From contig LJCV01000221.1 of NCBI GenBank assembly GCA_001298575.1, positions 37,039-101,038 on the forward strand: DNA of 64,000 nt, in the 5' to 3' direction. This DNA is from Actinobacteria bacterium OK074. Its GTDB lineage: Bacteria > Actinomycetota > Actinomycetes > Streptomycetales > Streptomycetaceae. Shown here piece by piece: positions 8,954 to 18,300 of this stretch (positions are counted from its first letter, which is position 1; each line of letters opens with the position of its first letter). The notes below the pieces were generated by a model. The model was not told the DNA's origin. It saw only the letters and a list, made by a program, of their open reading frames with translations, and did no database searches. The position numbers were made by a program, and so were the translations under genes.

Positions 8954-10453
8954 CTACTGGTGCTTGTAGTGCTTGATCGACGTGTCCTTGGCGGTCGCGT
9001 CGGCGTAGCCCTGGATCTTCTTGACGGCCTCGGCGGGGGTGAGGCGGCCGGCCATCATCTCGCCGAGCGCGCCCACCCCGATCTGCTCCTTCTGGAGCTG
9101 CACGTACCAGTCCTGGAGGCGGGGGTTGAGGACGTTGTCGCCCGCGAGCTTGAGGGCCGCGACGCCCGACTTGAGGCCCGGGGTGAGGGTGATGCCGTCG
9201 GTGCCGCCGTTGAAGGCGCTCAGGGACTTCACCTTGGTGGTGAAGTTCTTGGACGACGCCTCGCTGAGCATGATGCGCAGCTGCTCCATGCCGCCCTCGG
9301 GGTTCTTGGCGTTGGCCGGCACGATGAACGGCTCGCCGCCGGAGGCCCAGATGGTGCCGAAGGGCAGCTTGTCGGAGGAGTCGATGCCCGAGGGCGCGGA
9401 GACGGCGAGCTCGAAGTCGGCGGGGATGACGTTCGCCGACTCGTTCTCCACCCAGGAGCCGTTCGGGATGAACAGGGCCTTGCCCTCGGCCCACGCGGTC
9501 TGCGACTGGATGTGGTCCAGACCGGGCGTGCCCTTGAGGACGTAGCCCTTCTTGTACAGCTCGTAGTACGCCTCGAAGCACGCCTTGACCGCCGGCGCCT
9601 TCCAGGCGTTCGGCTCCAGGTTGTCGATCGCGTCGAGCACCTCCCGGCCGCCGACCTTGCCGATCATCGGGTAGAGCGAGAAGGGCAGGTAGTACGGGTA
9701 CTTGCCCGCGTAGGTCCACCCGGCCATGCCCTTTTTCTTGGCCTTCGCGCACACGGCGAGCATCTCGTCCCACGTCTGCGGGTACTCCGCGTCCAGCGAG
9801 TCGAGGGCCTTCTGCGAGTACCAGACGCCGTAGACCGTGTACGCGTAGTACATGATCCAGATCGGGTCGCCGTCGAGCTGGCCCATCTCCAGGATGCCGG
9901 GCCGCAGGGTGTCGCGGACCTTCTTGGCCGGGTCGTCGTACGACGGCGCGTCGAACAGCGGGGTGAGGTCGGCGAGTTGCTTCTTGCCGGACAGGACGCC
10001 CATGTCCATCTGCTCGGCGCCGGAGTTGTCGATCAGGTCGGGCGGGGTGCCCTGGTTGAAGCGCGGCTGAAGGGTCGTCTGGATCTTCTGGGTGGCGGAG
10101 AACTTCACCTTGGCCTTGGGGAAGTCCTTCTCGTAGACCTTGACGGCGTCCTTGGCGTACTCCGTGCCGAAGCCGCCGTCGAACAGCACGAACTCCAGCG
10201 GGGCGCTCTCGTTGACGCCGAGCGGGTTCTTCGCGGTCTTCTTGCCCGCCTTGGCCTTGGTGTCCGAGTCACCGCCGCCGCTCGCACAGGAGGCCAGGAA
10301 GCTCATCGTGGGGACGGAGATCAGACCGAGCGCGGCGGAGCGCCTGATCAGGTCGCGGCGGCCGAGGCCGGACGCGCCTGCCTCCGCGCTGCCGTTGAGG
10401 TCGTGGCGGCCGGCGCCGGTGGTGCTGTCGTTCTCGGCGGACGTGGATCCCAT
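8954..10453 (-). CDS. ngcE: N-acetylglucosamine/diacetylchitobiose-binding lipoprotein NgcE
   Basis: 499-residue extracellular solute-binding protein (family 1) of an ABC importer. The N-terminus is a Tat-type lipoprotein signal: RRDLIRRS twin arginines, hydrophobic stretch and lipobox LASC. The sequence from MGSTSAEN through TMSFLASCASGG closely resembles NgcE of Streptomyces, which binds GlcNAc and chitobiose. I chose ATG 10451-10453; the frame stays open 417 bp further upstream, but that stretch is the promoter region with a DasR-like box. In S. coelicolor ngcE is part of the GlcNAc/DasR regulon by family knowledge. The adjacent GH92 enzymes suggest that the incoming sugars here come from glycoproteins as well as chitin. 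Confidence 0.9.
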   Translation of the reverse strand: MGSTSAENDSTTGAGRHDLNGSAEAGASGLGRRDLIRRSAALGLISVPTMSFLASCASGGGDSDTKAKAGKKTAKNPLGVNESAPLEFVLFDGGFGTEYAKDAVKVYEKDFPKAKVKFSATQKIQTTLQPRFNQGTPPDLIDNSGAEQMDMGVLSGKKQLADLTPLFDAPSYDDPAKKVRDTLRPGILEMGQLDGDPIWIMYYAYTVYGVWYSQKALDSLDAEYPQTWDEMLAVCAKAKKKGMAGWTYAGKYPYYLPFSLYPMIGKVGGREVLDAIDNLEPNAWKAPAVKACFEAYYELYKKGYVLKGTPGLDHIQSQTAWAEGKALFIPNGSWVENESANVIPADFELAVSAPSGIDSSDKLPFGTIWASGGEPFIVPANAKNPEGGMEQLRIMLSEASSKNFTTKVKSLSAFNGGTDGITLTPGLKSGVAALKLAGDNVLNPRLQDWYVQLQKEQIGVGALGEMMAGRLTPAEAVKKIQGYADATAKDTSIKHYKHQ

Positions 10454-10598
10454 GCTCAAGTCCTCGCCTTCTCCAGGACTCAGGCGGTGAACCGGATCCT
10501 GAACCGGCACCGCGGTGATGGTGAAGCTGGGGTCGTGCACGAGGGAGTCCCCGTGAGTCGTGCCTGTGCGCAGCCGGCACTGAGCCAGCCGGACGCCG

Positions 10599-10631
10599 AC
10601 AGGTATAGTCCACTGCCCGGCGGCAGAGCAA
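10599..10631 (-). promoter_or_regulatory. ngcE promoter with overlapping DasR-type (dre) site
   Basis: Read on the minus strand: -35 TTGCTC (plus 10626-10631), 18-bp spacer, -10 TATACC (plus 10602-10607). Across the -10 lies ACAGGTATAGTCCACT (10599-10614), which matches the DasR consensus ACTGGTCTAGACCAGT at 13 of 16 positions, allowing C or G at position 15. DasR, a GntR regulator released by glucosamine-6-phosphate, represses GlcNAc uptake genes in Streptomyces. A bound repressor here would cover the -10. The match is by eye. Confidence 0.6.
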
Positions 10632-10638
10632 GATCGAA

Positions 10639-10650
10639 CACAACGTTGCC
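10639..10650. promoter_or_regulatory. Imperfect copy of the GACAACGTTGTC palindrome near the ngcE -35
   Basis: CACAACGTTGCC matches 10 of 12 positions of the perfect palindrome found at 10825-10836 and 18350-18361. It sits just upstream of the proposed ngcE -35, so the same LacI-like regulator might touch the transporter promoter weakly. Confidence 0.4.
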
Positions 10651-10775
10651 CTCTTGCTTTTCCGAGTTGAGACCTGGCGGAAATATGAACCGACCACGCG
10701 TTCCGCCCGGAAGAACTGCCCCGGGGTTCACGGTCGAATACCCGCCATCGTGCCCGTATGCCACACGCAACACCC

Positions 10776-10836
10776 TTGACATCATCGGCAACTTGTCGCC
10801 CTACTGTTTCTGCACTCCACATGTGACAACGTTGTC
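10776..10836 (+). promoter_or_regulatory. Promoter and LacI-type operator of the first GH92 gene
   Basis: TTGACA at 10776-10781, a possible -10 TACTGT at 10802-10807 (spacer 20, long) and the perfect palindrome GACAACGTTGTC at 10825-10836, 26 bp before the GH92 start. The CG-centred palindrome with AACGTT core is typical of LacI-family operators, and its position just downstream of the -10 fits repression. The whole 408-bp gap 10454-10861 between ngcE and the GH92 gene is regulatory; I see no gene in it. Confidence 0.55.
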
Positions 10837-10861
10837 TGATCGCCAGGGAGGGTGCTGGCTC

Positions 10862-13800
10862 ATGCGGCACAGGGCTCGGTACAGATCGAAGAACAACGGT
10901 TTACCCCGAGGCCGTTCGGCCGTCACGCTCGTCGTGGCGGCGTTCGCACTCGTGATCGCCTCGCAGGGCGCGGCCATCGCCCTGCCCACCCGAACGGCCG
11001 CGGCCGACCGGGAGTTCGCCTCCTCCTTCGAGCCGGGTGACCCGGCGCCCACCTGGCTGAACACGGTCGACACAACCCCGGACGGCACCCGGCGCGCCTC
11101 GGGGGTCGACGGCGGCTACAGCACGGGCATCCCCGGCAATGTCACCGACCACGTCACCGACGTCCGGGCCAGCGGCGAGAACACCGGCGCCGGGGAGGTG
11201 AAGGAGAACCTGGTCGACGGCGAACCCTCCACCAAATGGCTCACGTTCGCGCCGACCGGCTGGGTCGAGTTCGACCTCGACGCCCCCATCAGGCTGGTGA
11301 CGTATGCGCTGACCTCCGCGAACGACGCCGCCGAGCGCGACCCGGCCGACTGGACCCTCCAGGGCTCCACGGACGGCGCCGACTGGACCACCATCGACAC
11401 CCGTTCGGGTGAGGACTTCGCCGAACGATTCCAGACGGATTCGTACGACCTCGCCGAACCGGCGGCCGGGTACGCGCACTTCCGGCTGGACATCACCAAG
11501 AACCACGGCGCGGACATCGTGCAGCTCGCCGACGTCCAGTTCTCGACGGGTGCCACCGAGTCCCCGGCGCCCCGGGACATGCTGTCGCTGGTGGACCGGG
11601 GCCCGACGGGCTCCCCCACCGCGAAGGCGGGCGCGGGCTTCACCGGCAAGCGGGCGCTGCGGTACGCGGGCTCGCACCTCACGGACGGGCGGGCGTACTC
11701 GTACAACAAGGTCTTCGACGTCGACGTGGCCGTCGAACCCGGTACTCAGCTGTCCTACCGCTTGTTCCCCCAACTGGCGGACGGCGACCTGGACTACGAC
11801 GCCACGAACGTCTCGGTGGACCTGGCCTTCACCGACGGCACGTACCTGAGCGACCTGGGCGCGAGCGACCAGCACGGGTTTCCGCTGACCCCGCGGGGGC
11901 AGGGCGCGTCGAAGGCGCTGTACGTCAACCAGTGGAACAACGTGGTCGCGTCGATCGGTTCGGTGGCGGCGGGCAGGACGGTCGACCGGATCCTGGTGGC
12001 GTACGACTCGCCCAGTGGGCCGACCAGGTTCCGGGGCTGGCTGGACGACATCGCCCTGAAGGTCGCGGCGCCGGTCAAGCCGCAGGCGCACCTGTCCGAC
12101 TACGCGTCGACCACCCGCGGCACCAACTCCAGCGGGAGCTTCTCTCGTGGCAACGACTTCCCGGCGACGGCGGTGCCGCACGGCTTCAACTTCTGGACGC
12201 CGGTGACCAACGCGTCCTCGCTCAGCTGGCTGTACGAGTACGCGCGGGCCAACAACGACGCCAACCTGCCCACCATCCAGGCGTTCAGCGCCAGTCATGA
12301 GCCGAGCCCCTGGATGGGTGACCGGCAGACCTTCCAGGTGATGCCGTCGGCGGCCTCGGGCACCCCCGAAACGGGGCGCGAGGCACGGGAGTTGGCGTTC
12401 CGGCACGAGAACGAGACGGCGCGGCCGTACTACTACGGCGTGACCTTCGAGAACGGGCTGAAGGCGGAGATGGCGCCGACGGACCACGCGGCGGTGCTGC
12501 GCTTCACGTATCCGGGCGACGACGCGAGCGTGGTCTTCGACAACGTGACGGACCAGGCGGGCCTCACCCTCGACCCGGACACGGGCACGTTCACCGGCTA
12601 CTCGGACGTCAAGTCGGGCCTGTCGACGGGCGCGACGCGGCTGTTCGTGTACGGCGAGTTCGACAAGCCGGTGACGGCCGGGACCTCGTCGGGCGTGAAG
12701 GGGTACCTGAAGTTCGACGCGGGCGCCGACCGCACGGTCAACCTCCGCATCGCCACTTCCCTGATCAGCGTCGACCAGGCGAAGGACAACCTGCGCCAGG
12801 AGATCCTGGCCGGCACGGCGTTCAGCACGGTCAGGGCCCAGGCGCAGCGCCAGTGGGACGGCCTGCTGGGCAAGGTGGAGGTCGAGGGCGCCACCCAGGA
12901 CCAGCTGACGACGCTCTACTCGTCGCTCTACCGGCTGTACCTGTACCCCAACTCCGGCTTCGAGAAGGTCGGTTCGACGTACGAGTACGCGTCGCCGTTC
13001 CAGCCGATGCCCGGCCCCGACACCCCCACCCACACCGGCGCGAAGATCGTCCAGGGCAAGGTGTACGTCAACAACGGCTTCTGGGACACCTATCGGACCA
13101 CATGGCCGGCGTACTCGCTTCTGACGCCCCGTCAGGCGGGGGAAATGGTCGACGGGTTCGTCCAGCAGTACAAGGACGGCGGCTGGACCTCCCGCTGGTC
13201 CTCGCCCGGCTACGCGGACCTGATGACCGGCACCTCCTCGGACGTGGCGTTCGCCGACGCGTACGTCAAGGGCGTGCACTTCGACGCCGAGGCGGCCTAC
13301 GCGGCGGCGCTGAAGAACGCGACGGTGGTACCGCCGTCGTCCGGCGTCGGCCGCAAGGGCATGGCGACCTCGCCGTTCCTCGGCTACACGCCGACCAGCA
13401 CGAACGAGGGCCTGTCGTGGGCGATGGAGGGGTACGTCAACGACTACGGCATCGCCCGGATGGGCAAGGCGCTGTACGCGAAGACCGGCAAGAAGCGCTA
13501 CCAGGAGGAGTCGCGGTACTTCCTCAACCGGGCGCAGGACTACGTCGACCTCTTCGACAAGAGGGCCGGTTTCTTCCAGGGCAAGGACGCGGCGGGCAAC
13601 TGGCGCGTGGACTCGGCGAGTTACGACCCGCGCGTGTGGGGCTACGACTACACCGAGACCAACGGCTGGGGCTACGCCTTCACCGCCCCGCAGGACAGCC
13701 GGGGCCTGGCCAACCTCTACGGTGGCCGCGCCGGACTCGCCGACAAACTCGACGAGTACTTCGCGACGCCCGAGACGGCCTCCCCCGACAACGTCGGCTC

Positions 13801-14695
13801 CTACGGCGGCGTCATCCACGAGATGACGGAGGCCCGTGACGTCCGCATGGGCATGTACGGCCACTCCAACCAGGTGGCCCACCACGTCATTTACATGTAC
13901 GACGCGGCGGGCGAACCCTGGAAGGCGCAGAAGAACGTCCGCGAGGTCCTCTCCCGCCTCTACACGGGCAGCGAGATCGGCCAGGGTTACCACGGCGACG
14001 AGGACAACGGCGAGCAGTCGGCCTGGTACGTCTTCTCGGCGCTCGGCTTCTACCCGTTGGTGATGGGCAGCGGCGAATACGCCGTCGGCTCACCGCTGTT
14101 CACCAAGGCGACGGTCCACCTGGAGAACGGCAAGGACCTGGTCATCAAGGCACCGCAGAACAGCGCCGAGAACGTCTACGTCCAGGACCTGAAGGTCAAC
14201 GGCCGGACCTGGACGAAGACTTCACTCCCGCACACGCTGCTCGCCGAGGGCGGGGTCCTCGACTTCACGATGGGGCCGAAGCCGTCGGCCTGGGGGTCGG
14301 GGAAGAACGCGGCGCCGGTGTCGGTGCAGAACGACGACAAGGTACCGACGCCCCGGGCCGATGTGACCGTCGGCGACGGGGCGTTGTTCGACAACACGTC
14401 GGCGACGGATGCGGTGGTTTCCGGGACGGTGGAGTTGCCGACTGCCGCGAGCAGCAAGGTGGTTCAGTACACGTTGACGTCGTCGGTGGACCGGTCGGCG
14501 GCGCCGAGCGGGTGGGTGCTGGAGGGGTCGGTGGACGGGACTCACTGGACGACGGTGGATACGCGGTCCGGGGAGTCCTTCGCCTGGGACCGTCAGACGC
14601 GGGTGTTCAGTGTGGCGCGGCCGGGGGTGTACGGGCATTACCGGCTGGTGCTGGGCGGGGAGTCGACGTTGGCGGAGGTGGAGTTGCTTGGCTGA
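10862..14695 (+). CDS. Secreted GH92 glycosidase (alpha-mannosidase family) with two discoidin-like domains
   Basis: 1277 residues. An N-terminal signal (RSAVTLVVAAFALVIASQG) exports the protein. Residues about 70-220 and about 1130-1277 look like F5/8-type C (discoidin) carbohydrate-binding domains: both contain the paired WVEFDL/VVQYTL strand, the D-W-x-LxGS-x-DG-x-x-WTT-D-x-R-x-GExF signature. The centre (about 390-1090) is GH92: FWDTYRTTWPAYSLL, a catalytic-acid region HEMTEARDVRMGMYGHSNQ, and DNGEQSAWYVFSALGFYP. GH92 enzymes are calcium-dependent exo-alpha-mannosidases acting on N-glycans and fungal mannan. The start ATG 10862 follows GGGAGGGTGCTGGCTC and a LacI-like operator. The open frame extends far upstream over ngcE but is not coding there. 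Linkage specificity cannot be read from sequence. Confidence 0.92.
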   Translation: MRHRARYRSKNNGLPRGRSAVTLVVAAFALVIASQGAAIALPTRTAAADREFASSFEPGDPAPTWLNTVDTTPDGTRRASGVDGGYSTGIPGNVTDHVTDVRASGENTGAGEVKENLVDGEPSTKWLTFAPTGWVEFDLDAPIRLVTYALTSANDAAERDPADWTLQGSTDGADWTTIDTRSGEDFAERFQTDSYDLAEPAAGYAHFRLDITKNHGADIVQLADVQFSTGATESPAPRDMLSLVDRGPTGSPTAKAGAGFTGKRALRYAGSHLTDGRAYSYNKVFDVDVAVEPGTQLSYRLFPQLADGDLDYDATNVSVDLAFTDGTYLSDLGASDQHGFPLTPRGQGASKALYVNQWNNVVASIGSVAAGRTVDRILVAYDSPSGPTRFRGWLDDIALKVAAPVKPQAHLSDYASTTRGTNSSGSFSRGNDFPATAVPHGFNFWTPVTNASSLSWLYEYARANNDANLPTIQAFSASHEPSPWMGDRQTFQVMPSAASGTPETGREARELAFRHENETARPYYYGVTFENGLKAEMAPTDHAAVLRFTYPGDDASVVFDNVTDQAGLTLDPDTGTFTGYSDVKSGLSTGATRLFVYGEFDKPVTAGTSSGVKGYLKFDAGADRTVNLRIATSLISVDQAKDNLRQEILAGTAFSTVRAQAQRQWDGLLGKVEVEGATQDQLTTLYSSLYRLYLYPNSGFEKVGSTYEYASPFQPMPGPDTPTHTGAKIVQGKVYVNNGFWDTYRTTWPAYSLLTPRQAGEMVDGFVQQYKDGGWTSRWSSPGYADLMTGTSSDVAFADAYVKGVHFDAEAAYAAALKNATVVPPSSGVGRKGMATSPFLGYTPTSTNEGLSWAMEGYVNDYGIARMGKALYAKTGKKRYQEESRYFLNRAQDYVDLFDKRAGFFQGKDAAGNWRVDSASYDPRVWGYDYTETNGWGYAFTAPQDSRGLANLYGGRAGLADKLDEYFATPETASPDNVGSYGGVIHEMTEARDVRMGMYGHSNQVAHHVIYMYDAAGEPWKAQKNVREVLSRLYTGSEIGQGYHGDEDNGEQSAWYVFSALGFYPLVMGSGEYAVGSPLFTKATVHLENGKDLVIKAPQNSAENVYVQDLKVNGRTWTKTSLPHTLLAEGGVLDFTMGPKPSAWGSGKNAAPVSVQNDDKVPTPRADVTVGDGALFDNTSATDAVVSGTVELPTAASSKVVQYTLTSSVDRSAAPSGWVLEGSVDGTHWTTVDTRSGESFAWDRQTRVFSVARPGVYGHYRLVLGGESTLAEVELLG

Positions 14696-14710
14696 GGGGT
14701 AGTTCGTCGG

Positions 14711-14849
14711 CTGCGGGTCCGGTGGGGGTTGCTCGCGCCCACGCGGCGGAGCCGCATATCAGACACAGCCCCGCGCCCCTGAAAAGCAGGGCGCAGCCCT
14801 GCCTTTAGGGGCGCGGGGAACTGCGCGAGCAACCCCCACCGGCCCGCAG
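14711..14849. terminator. Long imperfect inverted repeat between convergent GH92 genes (common Streptomyces intergenic element)
   Basis: Arms of about 27 bp (14711-14738 and 14823-14849) pair almost perfectly, e.g. GGTGGGGGTTGCTCGCGC against GCGCGAGCAACCCCCACC, with an inner stem around AGGGGCGCGGGG. It fills the space between the two convergent stop codons and is therefore a likely bidirectional terminator. I recognise the same word order (GCCCACGCGGCGGAGCCGCA...CACAGCCCCG) as a frequently repeated Streptomyces intergenic sequence; a partial copy lies at about 49.99 kb. Confidence 0.7.
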
Positions 14850-17800
14850 CTACCGCACCGCAACCGCAAACACGTGCACATCCCCATCGTCCGGCAACGT
14901 CACGCTCTCAATCGTCTTGCCGGCAGGCGCCCCATACGGCTCGGTCGCGAACACATACGTAGCCACAGGGTCCTTGTCCGCCCCCGCGACATTCCGATAC
15001 GCCGTCTTCGCGACCACCACGTTGCCGTACTGAACAGAACCCCCACCCCCACCGATCGTCCAGTCCGTGAAGGACAGATCGACGGAGCCGGTCGAACCGT
15101 CGGTGTACGTCACCGTCGCCGTCGTCCGCTGGTTCCCGTTCGTCGCGCTGCCGACGAAGCTCAACTCCGAGGCAGGACTGGCAAGTTCGACGGTCTGTCC
15201 GGCCGCCGTCGCGTTGTCCGCCCGTCCCGAGGGCGAGTCGGGCCAGACGAAGGCGAGGCCGTCGACCGCCCCCACCGCACCCCCCGTCAGACCGCCGGCG
15301 GCAAGCGCCTCGCGGGAGTAGCTCCAGCCGCCGCCGTCGAAGTCCGCCTCGTCGTGGTCGCCGGCGTCCGCCGAGACGCCCGTCTTGTTGTAGGCGGCCA
15401 GCAGGGTGTTGGGGGCGGCGACGGTCAGGGCCACGGGCTGCTCGTAGGACTGATCGCCGGACGTGACCTTGACCGTGACGTCGTAGAAGCCCTGTTTCGC
15501 CGAGTCGGCCGCGGTCAGGGTGATCTGCTGCGAGCCGTCCTTCACCGTGCCCACCGCCGGGTCCGCCGTCACGCCGTCCGGGGTCTCCACCGTGTACGTC
15601 ACCTCCGGTTCCGTGCCGCCGCTCAACGCCAGCGCGCGGATGGAGAGTTGGGCCGTACCGCCGGGGGCGATCGTCGCGCCGGTCGGGCCGACGCCGATCT
15701 GGTAGGGCTGTTCGCCCGTGCGGAAGGACGGGGGTGCGTCGGCGGGGGCGGTACCCCAGGTCGGGTCGGGGGTGGAGGAGAGGGTGTAGTCCAGACGGCC
15801 GCCGTCGCGGACGAAGGAGGAGGGGAGCCAAGTCCGGCTTGTCGTACGGCCGTTGACCTTCAGGGCGTGGACGTACGGGGCGTCCGCCGCGGCTCCGGGT
15901 GCGTGGATGGAGATGTCGTTGCCGCCGGGGCGGTGGATCTCGACGCGCGGGAACAGCGGTGAGGCGAGGACGAGTTCGGCGCGGGAGGGGACCTGGGGGT
16001 ACATGCCGAGCGCCGAGAAGACGTACCAGGACGACATCGCGCCCAGGTCGTCGTTGCCGGGGATGCCCGACGGCTCGGTCGACCAGAGGGTGGTCATCGC
16101 CGCGCGGACCGTCTCCTGGGTCTTGGCCGGTGCGCCCGCGTAGTCGTACAGGTAGGGCACGTTGAGCGAGGGCTCGTTGTCCAGTTCCGACTTGTCGCCG
16201 CCGCTGCCGGTGAACGCCCAGCCGCCGTCGGCGTTGTGGAAGAAGGTGTCGAGGCGCTCAAGTGCCGTGCCGGTGCCGCCCATTGCCGCGAACAGGCCCG
16301 CCGGGTCGTGCTGGACCATCCACGTGTACTGGGCCGCGGTGCCCTCGACGAAGCCGTTGCCGGTGGCCGGGGTGAAGCCGGTGACCCAACTGCCGTCCGC
16401 CTTGCGGCCCGCGATGTAGCCGCCGGTGGGGTCGGCGGCGATGTTGAAGTTGTTCTGCCACCACTGGGAGCGGGTGGCGAAGGTGGCCGCGGTGTCCTTC
16501 TCCCCGGCCGCGGCGGCCAGTTGGGAGAGCGAGAAGTCGGCCGTGGACATCTCCAGGGTTTCGGCGGCGCCGCCCCAGGCGTTGGAGACCGAGGGCATGT
16601 AGTGGTGGGCCACGTACTTGTCCAGGGAGGGGCGTTGGCCCACCGAGAGGACCGGCTTGCCCGCCGCCGACAGGTCCTGGGCGGTGGGGACCGTGGCCGC
16701 CTGGACCAGCGAGTCGAGGGCGCCCTTGAGGTCGAAGTCGGTGCCGCCGAAGGCGCGGATGCCGGCCAGCGCGGTCGGGGACGGGTCGCCGTTCATGACA
16801 TGGGTGCCGGACGCGCCGTGCAGCCAGCGGTCCCAGACTCCCCCGTTCTGCCCGGCCAGTTCGTACAGCGACTGCGCGATCTCCGAGCCGACGTCCGGAT
16901 CGAGCAGGGTGAGCAGCTGGACCTGGTCGCGGTAGACGTCCCAGCCGGAGAAGGTGCCGTACTGGGCCGCGTGGCCGCGGCCCACCGTGTGCACCTTGCC
17001 GTCGCTGCCGCGGTAGCGGCGGTCCGCGTCGCTGATGACGTTCGGGTGGAAGAGGGAGTGGTACAACGCCGTGTAGAACGTGGTGCGTTCGGCGTCCGTG
17101 CCGCCACCGACCCTGATCTGCCCGAGGCGTTCGCGCCAGGCGGTGCGGGCGGCCTTCCGTACCGCGTCGAAGGATCTCGAAGGCGGGTTCTCCGCAAGGA
17201 GGTTGGCCGCCGCGCCCGCCGGACTGACGTAGGAGATGCCGACCTTGACGTCGACGGGGCCCGATCCGGGCTCGAACTCCACGTAACCGCCCGCGCCCTT
17301 GCCCGCGACCGGACGGCCGCCGTTCGCGGTGAACCCGCCGGTGCCGCCGGAGGCCGAGGTCGAGCCCGGGGTGAGCGTGTCGTCCTGCCAGGTGCCGGTG
17401 GACTTGAAGGCGCGGTCGAAGGTCGCGGTGAAGTAGAGGGTGTAGTAGGCGCGTTGGCCCTCCGGGTCGAGGTAGCCGCAGAAGTTCCCGGAGGTGACCG
17501 AACCGGAGACGGTACGGGTCGCCGGGTCGATCGTCACCGTCGAATCCGTGGAGCCCGCCTCGGAGTTGGCGGTACGGATCAGCAGCGAGGCCGGTCTGTC
17601 GTCCGGGTAGGTGAAGCGGGCCGCGCCGGTGCGGGCGGTGGCCGTGAGGTCGGCCTTCACTCCGGAGGAGAGGCCGACCGCGTAGTGGCCCGGCTCGGCG
17701 GTCTCGTCGTCGTGCGTGAAGTCGGCCGCGTACACCGCGTCCTTGGTGTCGCTCGCCGGGGAGGACGTGACCGTACCGGCGTACGGGAAGAACGGGATGT

Positions 17801-18164
17801 CGCCGCTGCCGCCCGCGCAGCCGGTGCCGGACATGTGGGTGAGGCTGAAGCCGCGGATGCGGGTGGCGTCGTAGCGGTAACCGCCGGGCGCGGCGATGGG
17901 GGTCCCCCCGCTCGAGCGAAGCCGAGAGTGGGGGAGGGTGGCGTCGCCCGTGGTGTTCTCGGGGCTCCAGGAAAGCATCCCGAAGGGGACGACGGCACCG
18001 GGGAAGGTGTCGCCGCCGTTGCTGGTGCCGATCAGCGGATCGACGTACGAGGCGGGGTCGTTGACCAGGCCCGGGGGTGCGGCGCTCGCCGCGAGCGCGG
18101 GCGTGGTGCCACCCGCGACCGCGAGAACGGCCGCCAGCAGCAAGGACGTTGGACGGAAACGCAT
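14850..18164 (-). CDS. Secreted GH92 glycosidase (alpha-mannosidase family) with C-terminal NEW3-like domain
   Basis: 1104 residues with a classical signal peptide ending in ALAASAA. GH92 core from about residue 35 to 770: YVDPLIGTSNGGDTFPGAVVPFGM at the start, GWDVYRDQVQLLTLLDPD, and the C-terminal GNDDLGAMSSWYVFSALGMYPQVP. After it come a NEW3/CARDB-like beta domain (about 815-925) and a C-terminal beta-rich domain (about 930-1104) with repeated VELASPASELSFVGSA-type strands, probably carbohydrate binding. It is a different GH92 subgroup from its convergent neighbour (GNDDxG versus GDEDNG motif), so the two may cut different mannosyl linkages. Start ATG 18162-18164 with GAAGGAGG upstream. 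An internal GC-rich repeat around 17,900-17,935 encodes an SHSRLRSSGGTP insertion, possibly a recent small insertion. Confidence 0.92.
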   Translation of the reverse strand: MRFRPTSLLLAAVLAVAGGTTPALAASAAPPGLVNDPASYVDPLIGTSNGGDTFPGAVVPFGMLSWSPENTTGDATLPHSRLRSSGGTPIAAPGGYRYDATRIRGFSLTHMSGTGCAGGSGDIPFFPYAGTVTSSPASDTKDAVYAADFTHDDETAEPGHYAVGLSSGVKADLTATARTGAARFTYPDDRPASLLIRTANSEAGSTDSTVTIDPATRTVSGSVTSGNFCGYLDPEGQRAYYTLYFTATFDRAFKSTGTWQDDTLTPGSTSASGGTGGFTANGGRPVAGKGAGGYVEFEPGSGPVDVKVGISYVSPAGAAANLLAENPPSRSFDAVRKAARTAWRERLGQIRVGGGTDAERTTFYTALYHSLFHPNVISDADRRYRGSDGKVHTVGRGHAAQYGTFSGWDVYRDQVQLLTLLDPDVGSEIAQSLYELAGQNGGVWDRWLHGASGTHVMNGDPSPTALAGIRAFGGTDFDLKGALDSLVQAATVPTAQDLSAAGKPVLSVGQRPSLDKYVAHHYMPSVSNAWGGAAETLEMSTADFSLSQLAAAAGEKDTAATFATRSQWWQNNFNIAADPTGGYIAGRKADGSWVTGFTPATGNGFVEGTAAQYTWMVQHDPAGLFAAMGGTGTALERLDTFFHNADGGWAFTGSGGDKSELDNEPSLNVPYLYDYAGAPAKTQETVRAAMTTLWSTEPSGIPGNDDLGAMSSWYVFSALGMYPQVPSRAELVLASPLFPRVEIHRPGGNDISIHAPGAAADAPYVHALKVNGRTTSRTWLPSSFVRDGGRLDYTLSSTPDPTWGTAPADAPPSFRTGEQPYQIGVGPTGATIAPGGTAQLSIRALALSGGTEPEVTYTVETPDGVTADPAVGTVKDGSQQITLTAADSAKQGFYDVTVKVTSGDQSYEQPVALTVAAPNTLLAAYNKTGVSADAGDHDEADFDGGGWSYSREALAAGGLTGGAVGAVDGLAFVWPDSPSGRADNATAAGQTVELASPASELSFVGSATNGNQRTTATVTYTDGSTGSVDLSFTDWTIGGGGGSVQYGNVVVAKTAYRNVAGADKDPVATYVFATEPYGAPAGKTIESVTLPDDGDVHVFAVAVR

Positions 18165-18300
18165 GACGCGGCCCCTCCTTCTTCGGACGGGTCACGCACC
18201 ACGGGTCGCACAGGCCGCAGGGACAGTAACGCGCGACGGGTGGGGTGGGGAAGGGTGCCTGGGGAATCGGGGGCACCTCCACGCCTGCGCCCCAACTCCC

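Noticed and set aside
10901..13993. A 1030-codon minus-strand open frame opposite the first GH92 gene.
   Set aside because: Composition is V/G/R/E-rich shadow sequence with no motif; GC-rich third positions of the sense gene keep the opposite frame open.
8960..14695. A 1911-codon plus-strand open frame covering ngcE and the first GH92 gene.
   Set aside because: The part before 10,862 is antisense to a clear ngcE gene and crosses its promoter and a DasR-like box; signal peptide and ribosome-binding site place the true GH92 start at 10,862.
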